This document shows, piece after piece, positions 1 to 4,713 of a stretch of 7,653 bases of DNA (the first letter of the stretch is position 1; every line of letters starts with the position of its first letter). This DNA comes from CAYUUR01 sp964510235. GTDB lineage: Bacteria; Patescibacteriota; Saccharimonadia; Saccharimonadales; CAYUUR01. Location: NCBI GenBank assembly GCA_964510235.1, contig CAZEBF010000028.1:1-7653 (forward strand), written 5' to 3'. The position numbers and the translations under genes were made by a program. The notes under the pieces are model-generated. The model had not been told where the DNA came from, searched no databases, and worked only from the letters and a program-made list of their open reading frames with translations.

Positions 1-677
1 TAATCCTTGTGATTATTGGCTTCACGGGTTGGCGCGTCATGGAAGCCAACAAAGCCATCGACGAAAACAAAGTAGTCTCAAATTCACCGACTAAAGAAAG
101 CAAGACAGATGCTAATGAAACGCCCTCTGTTCCGGAAGGATATGTAGAGTACAGTAAGAACAACCTAACATTTTACTATCCAGACACACAGCAGCCGGCC
201 AAAGACACGACCGCCACGTTTAGTAAGGAGACTCCAAGCGTTCTATCAGCAGTCGCACTCAAAGACTACAATATAGCAATGTATGACGCCAAGGATCTGC
301 AGTTGCAGATGGGTATTGGTGCGCCATGGGTGTGTAATTACAATGCTGATGCAAGTACCTTCACGCTTAACAAGGCAAAATCCTTCGAAGGGATAGCTAG
401 TAATGCTTGTGATAAATTCAACAAAAAGACTGCACTCAGTGGTATTGAATTCAACAATCTCTCCACCGGATATGAATCGCGAATAGTCGTTTCATATGCT
501 GCGCCCACCAAAGACAAGAAATATCTGATCAAGATTTCAAATACCAGAGACGACGTTCAGTGCTACCAAGCAGAAGTATCTCCGGCTGAATGTACCGCAC
601 GTGCCGATAAGCAACTCAAAACGCTTGAGGGTTTTGTTGCTTCATTTGCCGATGTAAACGAAGTCTTGTTCAAGTAA
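1..677 (+). CDS. Membrane-anchored extracytoplasmic protein of unknown function, 5'-truncated
   Basis: The reading frame is open to the left edge, so the true start lies outside the window. The first possible start inside is a GTG at position 9, but the codons before it (I-L, then V-I-I-G-F-T-G-W) continue a hydrophobic run, so this looks like the end of an N-terminal transmembrane helix rather than a real start. After the helix comes a charged, low-complexity linker (about residues 11-40 counted from the GTG) rich in Lys, Asn, Ser and Thr, then a globular domain of about 180 residues starting near VPEGYVEYS. Four cysteines (109, 134, 185, 195 counted from the GTG) could form two disulfides in an exported domain. 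I recognise no enzyme motif. The helix-linker-domain pattern is common among small surface proteins of Saccharibacteria. It ends at TAA, 30 bases before the helicase gene. Existence as a gene is confident; function is unknown. Confidence 0.82.
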   Translation, partial: ILVIIGFTGWRVMEANKAIDENKVVSNSPTKESKTDANETPSVPEGYVEYSKNNLTFYYPDTQQPAKDTTATFSKETPSVLSAVALKDYNIAMYDAKDLQLQMGIGAPWVCNYNADASTFTLNKAKSFEGIASNACDKFNKKTALSGIEFNNLSTGYESRIVVSYAAPTKDKKYLIKISNTRDDVQCYQAEVSPAECTARADKQLKTLEGFVASFADVNEVLFK

Positions 678-689
678 CATAAGATTCCT

Positions 690-698
690 TGGTACAAT
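690..698 (+). promoter_or_regulatory. Candidate extended -10 promoter for the helicase gene
   Basis: TGGTACAAT matches an extended -10 (TGn followed by TACAAT, five of six to TATAAT). It lies in the 30-base gap between the first gene and the helicase. No convincing -35 is present; TTGTTC at 666-671 is too far away at 21 bases. Transcription would begin near 705, about three bases before the ATG at 708, giving a leaderless or nearly leaderless mRNA. This agrees with the absence of any Shine-Dalgarno-like purine run before that ATG. The call rests on motif and position only. Confidence 0.5.
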
Positions 699-707
699 AG
701 ATGACGC

Positions 708-2879
708 ATGTTAGATGAATTATTAGTTGGTTTGAATCCAGAGCAACGGCGGGCCGTCGAAACGACAGAAGGCCCGCTGCTTATTCAAGCTGGTGCTGGT
801 TCTGGCAAGACTAAGACGCTGACACATCGGATCGCCTACATCATCGGTAGCGGCAAAGCGACACCATTTAACATACTGGCAGTAACGTTTACTAACAAAG
901 CCGCCGCCGAGATGCGTGAGCGCGTGGCCGAGCTCTTAGGCGAAAGCTCTGATAATCGCTCGTTCATGCCTTACATGGGCACATTTCACTCAATCTGTGT
1001 TCGATTGCTGCGCCAGGATGGCGAGCATATTGGTGTGCCACGTAACTTTATAATTTTTGATGAATCTGACCGAGTCAGTGCTATTAAAAGGGCTAGCAAA
1101 CAGCTGCACATCGATGATAAATCATTCCCGGCCAAAGTTATTTCGGGGCTCATCAGTAGCGCCAAGAACGAACTGTTAACCGCTAGTACTTATGAAGGCG
1201 TAGCCAGCACACCGGCGCAACGAGCTGCTGCCCAAGTCTTTCCGCTCTACCAAAAAGCGCTTAAAGACGCAGGCGGTTTAGACTTTGATGACCTGATTGC
1301 TCGTACCGTGCACATGTTGCAAAGCCAGCCCGAAGTTCGTAAAAAATGGCAGCAACAGTTCCGCTACGTCATGATCGACGAGTACCAGGATACCAATGCA
1401 GCGCAGTACCAACTCGTTAAGTTGCTCACAAACACTGACAATAACATTGCTGTAGTGGGCGATGACTGGCAATCAATTTACTCTTGGCGCGGTGCCGACT
1501 TCCGCAACATTCTAAACTTCGAGAAAGATTATCCAAAGTGCACCGTCATCAAGCTGGAGCAAAACTATCGCAGTACCAAACGTATTTTAGATGCCGCCCA
1601 CGCCATTATCACCAAGAATACGCAGCGTTCAGACAAAGCCCTCTGGACAGAAGCAGGCGACGGTGCACCAATCCAAATTCTGCCAGTTGGTAATGACAGG
1701 GCCGAGGGTGAGGCAATAGTGCGACGGATTCGAACAGCGGCCGACATAAACTCGCGAAGCTTTAAGGATTTCGCCGTGTTATATCGCACGAATGCCCAAA
1801 GCCGCTCAATCGAAGAAGCCTTCATCCAGTACGGCATTCCGTACCGCATTGTTGGTGGGCAGCGTTTTTATGATCGCAAAGAAATCAAGGACATCGTGGC
1901 TTACTTGCGACTTATCTACCAGCCTGATGACCGTGTTAGTTTTGAGCGTATCGTCAATGTGCCGGCGCGTGGCGTTGGAGCAAAATCATTACTGAACTTT
2001 TTTGAGTGGCAGACAGCGGAAAATCTGAGCTTGTCTCAGGCGCTCATGGAAGTCATGCGCTGTGACACATTGACGCCAAAAGCCCGGGCGGCACTCAATG
2101 AAGTCAATGATATCTTTGATTCGTATCGCGTGATGGCCGAAGAGATCTCATTACCGGGCTTGCTCGATTCTTTAATTCGACGGATTGATTACTTAGCTTT
2201 CTTGGATGATGGCACTGCCCAAGGTGAGTCGCGCAAAGAGAACGTACAAGAACTTATGAGCGTTGCTAAGAATTACGAAGAAGAAGGTTTGGCTGGATTC
2301 TTAGAAGAAATCTCCCTTGTCAGTGATATTGATTCGTGGGATAGCCAAGGCAAAGCTGTAACCCTCATGACCCTTCATGCCGCCAAAGGTCTGGAGTTCC
2401 CAGTAGTGTTTATGATTGGCATGGAAGAAACGGTCTTCCCACATTCCAGGGCCCTATACGACCAGTCCGAAATGGAGGAAGAGCGTCGCCTATGTTATGT
2501 GGGCATGACGCGTGCTCGAGAAGAGTTGTATTTGACCTACGCAAGCAGCCGCATGCTGTATGGCGGTATTCATCACAACCCGCCATCACGTTTCTTGAGC
2601 GAAATTGATGCCGAGACGGCTGGAGCAAGCTTTGCTGGTGCTCACCAGGCTCGCTCATCGTTCTTTGATCAACCGGCCGAACCACCACGCCCTCCGCAAG
2701 CAACTAGTGACGAGCCGCGCTATGTACCAGATATAAGTGAAGGTGACGGAGTTAAACACCAATTGTTTGGAGCTGGCACGGTTCTGGAGCTTGACGGCGA
2801 TAACGCTACGATTTACTTTAAGGGCAAAGGCACCAAAAAACTGAACATTGCTTTTGCGCCTCTGGAGAAAATCGAGTGA
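708..2879 (+). CDS. pcrA: ATP-dependent 3'-5' DNA helicase, PcrA/UvrD family (superfamily 1A)
   Basis: Full-length 723-residue helicase of the usual size for PcrA/UvrD, which unwinds DNA in nucleotide excision and mismatch repair, removes proteins from DNA and restarts stalled forks. Motifs seen in order: Q motif LNPEQRRAV (9-17), Walker A AGAGSGKT (28-35), motif Ia AVTFTNKAAAEMRERV (58-73), GTFHS (91-95), Walker B with DEYQDTN (224-230), motif III GDDWQSIYSWRGAD (251-264), motif IV LEQNYRST (283-290), motif V with TLHAAKGLEFP (555-565), and motif VI with YVGMTRARE (597-605). A proline-rich linker (about 640-675) leads to a C-terminal Tudor-like domain (about 680-722, GDGVKHQLFGAGTV then KKLNIAFAPLEKI), which contacts RNA polymerase in PcrA/UvrD. 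One oddity is Trp in motif III where GDDDQ is typical. The ATG at 708 has no Shine-Dalgarno but sits just behind a candidate -10 and directly before the Q motif. The symbol uvrD would be equally defensible. Confidence 0.97.
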   Translation: MLDELLVGLNPEQRRAVETTEGPLLIQAGAGSGKTKTLTHRIAYIIGSGKATPFNILAVTFTNKAAAEMRERVAELLGESSDNRSFMPYMGTFHSICVRLLRQDGEHIGVPRNFIIFDESDRVSAIKRASKQLHIDDKSFPAKVISGLISSAKNELLTASTYEGVASTPAQRAAAQVFPLYQKALKDAGGLDFDDLIARTVHMLQSQPEVRKKWQQQFRYVMIDEYQDTNAAQYQLVKLLTNTDNNIAVVGDDWQSIYSWRGADFRNILNFEKDYPKCTVIKLEQNYRSTKRILDAAHAIITKNTQRSDKALWTEAGDGAPIQILPVGNDRAEGEAIVRRIRTAADINSRSFKDFAVLYRTNAQSRSIEEAFIQYGIPYRIVGGQRFYDRKEIKDIVAYLRLIYQPDDRVSFERIVNVPARGVGAKSLLNFFEWQTAENLSLSQALMEVMRCDTLTPKARAALNEVNDIFDSYRVMAEEISLPGLLDSLIRRIDYLAFLDDGTAQGESRKENVQELMSVAKNYEEEGLAGFLEEISLVSDIDSWDSQGKAVTLMTLHAAKGLEFPVVFMIGMEETVFPHSRALYDQSEMEEERRLCYVGMTRAREELYLTYASSRMLYGGIHHNPPSRFLSEIDAETAGASFAGAHQARSSFFDQPAEPPRPPQATSDEPRYVPDISEGDGVKHQLFGAGTVLELDGDNATIYFKGKGTKKLNIAFAPLEKIE
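2864..2867 (+). promoter_or_regulatory. Shine-Dalgarno site for the Nudix gene
   Basis: GGAG lies inside the 3' end of the helicase gene, eight bases before the GTG at 2876. It supports this GTG as the true start and, with the four-base GTGA overlap, suggests translational coupling of the two genes. Confidence 0.6.
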
Positions 2880-3343
2880 AACAACTGACAAGTTTGCTCG
2901 GAACGATTATTTTTTGGCTGAGCTGGCCAATCATTCATATCAGCGTCCGCGTGCAGCCGCGCACTCGTATATTGGTGGTGTGTAAGCAAGAAGTTCTGGT
3001 AGTGATGGATTTAATCGGCCCTGGCCGTTGGTCACTACCGGGCGGCGGGCTTCACAGACACGAATCTGCAATAGATGGAGCAATCCGTGAACTACGCGAA
3101 GAAACCGGTATTGAAGCCAAGCCAAGCCAGTTAAAACACAAGGGTAGATTCCAAACTGTCAACGACGAACACCACCGCTACACGTACGAGTTCTTTACGC
3201 TCGAGTTATCCACTAAGCCGTCCTTGAACCGTCAAAAGACTGAGTTGCGTGACTTGCAGTGGTTACGGTACCAAGATGTGCTTACCGATACCCGTACCGG
3301 CTCATTGGTGAAGGAGCGTGTGCTGACTTGGTTCAGTCACTAG
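2876..3343 (+). CDS. Nudix hydrolase with hydrophobic N-terminal segment
   Basis: A 155-residue protein of the MutT/Nudix family, which hydrolyses a nucleoside diphosphate linked to another group X. The Nudix box fits the consensus GX5EX7REUXEEXGU exactly at residues 57-79 (G57, E63, R71, E72, L73, E75, E76, G78, I79) and is preceded by the typical WSLPGG; the Mg2+-binding glutamates are present, so it should be active. The substrate cannot be told from sequence. Residues about 4-25 form a hydrophobic segment (from TSLLGT through FWLSWPIIHISVRV) that could anchor the protein at the inner face of the membrane, an extension absent from plain MutT. The GTG start overlaps the helicase stop (GTGA) and has GGAG eight bases upstream. 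Co-expression with a repair helicase suggests clean-up of the nucleotide pool, but that is inference. It ends at TAG, 70 bases before the next gene. Confidence 0.93.
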   Translation: MKQLTSLLGTIIFWLSWPIIHISVRVQPRTRILVVCKQEVLVVMDLIGPGRWSLPGGGLHRHESAIDGAIRELREETGIEAKPSQLKHKGRFQTVNDEHHRYTYEFFTLELSTKPSLNRQKTELRDLQWLRYQDVLTDTRTGSLVKERVLTWFSH

Positions 3344-3356
3344 GCTTTGTTACACT
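3328..3356 (+). promoter_or_regulatory. Candidate promoter for the RpfB-like gene
   Basis: An extended -10, TGTTACACT (3348-3356), stands 17 bases after a weak -35, TTGGTT (3328-3333), at the end of the Nudix gene. Transcription would start near 3363, placing the hairpin at 3365-3405 at the extreme 5' end of the mRNA. Such a start would remove most of the AAGGAG at 3359-3364, so either the start lies a few bases earlier or the purine site works only on read-through transcripts. The -10 matches TATAAT at four of six bases. Confidence 0.35.
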
Positions 3357-3358
3357 AT

Positions 3359-3411
3359 AAGGAGCTATTTTTGGAGCTGTCATAAGCGATAACCTCTAGA
3401 AATAGTTTCTT
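3359..3411 (+). promoter_or_regulatory. Leader hairpin between a Shine-Dalgarno and the ATG of the RpfB-like gene
   Basis: CTATTTTTGGAG (3365-3376) pairs with CTCTAGAAATAG (3394-3405) over 12 consecutive base pairs, two of them G-U, with a 17-base loop. AAGGAG (3359-3364) touches the 5' foot and TTTCTTTT (3406-3413) follows the 3' foot, ending directly at the ATG (3414). With the stem folded, AAGGAG would be eight bases from the ATG instead of 49. AAGGAG can also pair with TTTCTT (3406-3411; two G-U pairs), lengthening the stem to 18 bp and hiding the site. The stem followed by a T-rich run could instead be an intrinsic terminator for the helicase-Nudix unit, though the stem is poor in G+C for that. 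The structure was read by eye; no folding energy was calculated. Confidence 0.55.
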
Positions 3412-3413
3412 TT

Positions 3414-4652
3414 ATGCAAACCACCCAACCCGATACCTCTACAAAATCAACCTCGGTCACCACAGATAAGGTGTCTCTGTCTAGGCACCCTTTTATTGTG
3501 CCGGTATTGACTTTCTTGGCACTCTTTTTGGTGACCATCACGGCCTTTGTGCTCCTCGGGTCACAGACGGTCGGCCCATCTGATAAGCGGCTGGTCAATC
3601 TATATGTAGACGGCGAGCAGCAGACAGTACCAACCCGGGCGGATACAGTTGGAGAGCTGCTTGATCGCCTTAATATAAAAACCAACGAAGGTGACATTGT
3701 CGAACCAGCTCTAGACAGTCCAATCGACGCCGATAACTTTACGGTTAATGTGTATACCTCTCGACCAGTGGTGATTGTTGATGAAGCATCGGACAAAGAG
3801 ATTTCAATTGTCAGTGCCCATCCAAATGCCAGTGATGTTGCCAAAGAAGCCGGCTTAACAGTGTACCCAGAAGATATTATCAAGACGACACCGCCTGATG
3901 ACTTTTTTAACGATGGGCTGAATGAGCAAATTGTGATCAATAGAGCTACTTTGACCTATGTCAATCTGTATGGCAATCTCATCGAAGTCCGCACCCATGC
4001 AAACACAGTTGGTGAACTTCTCAAAGAAAAAAACATCCAGGTGCAAACGGGTGATCAACTATCGCCGTCGGCTGATACTAAAATCGTTGAGAACTCGCAA
4101 GTCTTTGTGGCTCGTACGGGTACCAAGATCGAAACCAAAACAGAAAAAATACCAGCTCCGGTCGAGATTGTTAACGATGCAACAGTGGCCATCGCTACTA
4201 CGACAGTCAAAGAAGAGGGCAGGGCAGGCGAGCGATTGGTGACCTACGAGCTGCAGCTCAGCAATGGCAAGGTAGTTGGCCGTAAGGTGCTGCAAAAGGT
4301 TGTCTCGGTGAAGCCACAAAAGCGCGTCGAAATACGTGGCACTAAAGTTCCAACTGTGGCTATTGCTGGCAATAAAGCCGAGATTTTGTCAGCTGCCGGT
4401 GTGCCGGCCTCTCAGCACTTTGCGGCCGACTTTATCCTTGCTCATGAATCTGGCTGGCGCTTAAATGCTCAAAATGCCGGTGGCTGTTTAGGTCTTGGCC
4501 AAGCCTGCCCAGGCAGTAAGCTGGTTGCTGCTTGCCCAGCCTGGCAAACTGACGCAATCTGCCAAATACAGTTCTTTGACGGTTACGCCACAGGGCGTTA
4601 TGGAAGCTGGTCGAATGCCTACCAAGCCTGGCAAATTCAGGGCTGGTGGTAG
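3414..4652 (+). CDS. RpfB-like cell-wall protein: DUF348 x3, G5, lysozyme-like domain
   Basis: A 412-residue membrane-anchored extracytoplasmic protein. In order: a short cytoplasmic tail (1-26), one transmembrane helix (about 27-49), three ubiquitin-like DUF348 domains (about 59-105, 114-163, 178-224, the first and third sharing a T-V-G-E-L-L core), a G5 domain (about 240-311, ending VSVKPQKRVEIRGTKV) and a C-terminal lysozyme-like domain (about 325-412). This order matches actinobacterial RpfB, a resuscitation-promoting factor that cleaves peptidoglycan. The last domain has HESGW with E345 as the likely catalytic acid, GLGQACPGSKL, and the aromatic end RYGSWSNAYQAW...GWW. Its four cysteines (358, 365, 374, 383) suggest two disulfides outside the membrane. 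Likely role: cleaving or remodelling peptidoglycan at the cell surface, its own or a host's. The ATG has no adjacent Shine-Dalgarno; see the leader hairpin. A later GTG (residue 20) would keep the helix but has no better ribosome site. The rpfB symbol is withheld because the last domain is related but not clearly a canonical Rpf domain. Confidence 0.92.
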   Translation: MQTTQPDTSTKSTSVTTDKVSLSRHPFIVPVLTFLALFLVTITAFVLLGSQTVGPSDKRLVNLYVDGEQQTVPTRADTVGELLDRLNIKTNEGDIVEPALDSPIDADNFTVNVYTSRPVVIVDEASDKEISIVSAHPNASDVAKEAGLTVYPEDIIKTTPPDDFFNDGLNEQIVINRATLTYVNLYGNLIEVRTHANTVGELLKEKNIQVQTGDQLSPSADTKIVENSQVFVARTGTKIETKTEKIPAPVEIVNDATVAIATTTVKEEGRAGERLVTYELQLSNGKVVGRKVLQKVVSVKPQKRVEIRGTKVPTVAIAGNKAEILSAAGVPASQHFAADFILAHESGWRLNAQNAGGCLGLGQACPGSKLVAACPAWQTDAICQIQFFDGYATGRYGSWSNAYQAWQIQGWW

Positions 4653-4678
4653 ACTGCTTGTTCTTGTCATAACGCTCA

Positions 4679-4687
4679 TGCTAAACT
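4679..4687 (+). promoter_or_regulatory. Candidate extended -10 promoter for the beta-propeller operon
   Basis: TGCTAAACT is an extended -10 in the 61-base gap after the RpfB-like gene. TTGTTC (4658-4663) lies 18 bases upstream as a weak -35. TTGTCA (4664-4669) matches the -35 consensus better but its 12-base spacing is too short. Transcription would start near 4694, exactly at the foot of the next hairpin. The -10 matches TATAAT at four of six bases. Confidence 0.35.
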
Positions 4688-4693
4688 ACCTCT

Positions 4694-4713
4694 AATAACA
4701 AGAGAGAGTTATT
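4694..4713 (+). promoter_or_regulatory. Small hairpin with the ribosome-binding purines in its loop
   Basis: AATAAC (4694-4699) pairs perfectly with GTTATT (4708-4713) around the eight-base loop AAGAGAGA. The TTG start of the propeller gene follows immediately at 4714. The GAGAG in the loop is the only Shine-Dalgarno-like sequence present and stands about seven bases from the start. The stem is short and A/T-rich, so it may be only marginally stable. Confidence 0.4.

Noticed and set aside
9..11. GTG at position 9 as the real start of the first gene
   Set aside because: The frame is open upstream and the preceding codons continue the hydrophobic helix; the gene is more likely cut by the window edge.
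2877..2879. UGA recoding as in Gracilibacteria
   Set aside because: TGA ends the helicase right after its C-terminal Tudor-like domain, and again ends the propeller gene after its sorting signal. Both are natural ends, so the standard stop applies.
3380..3940. Minus-strand open frame of 186 codons opposite the RpfB-like gene
   Set aside because: Ser/Thr-rich translation with no recognisable domain, lying opposite well-supported DUF348 domains.
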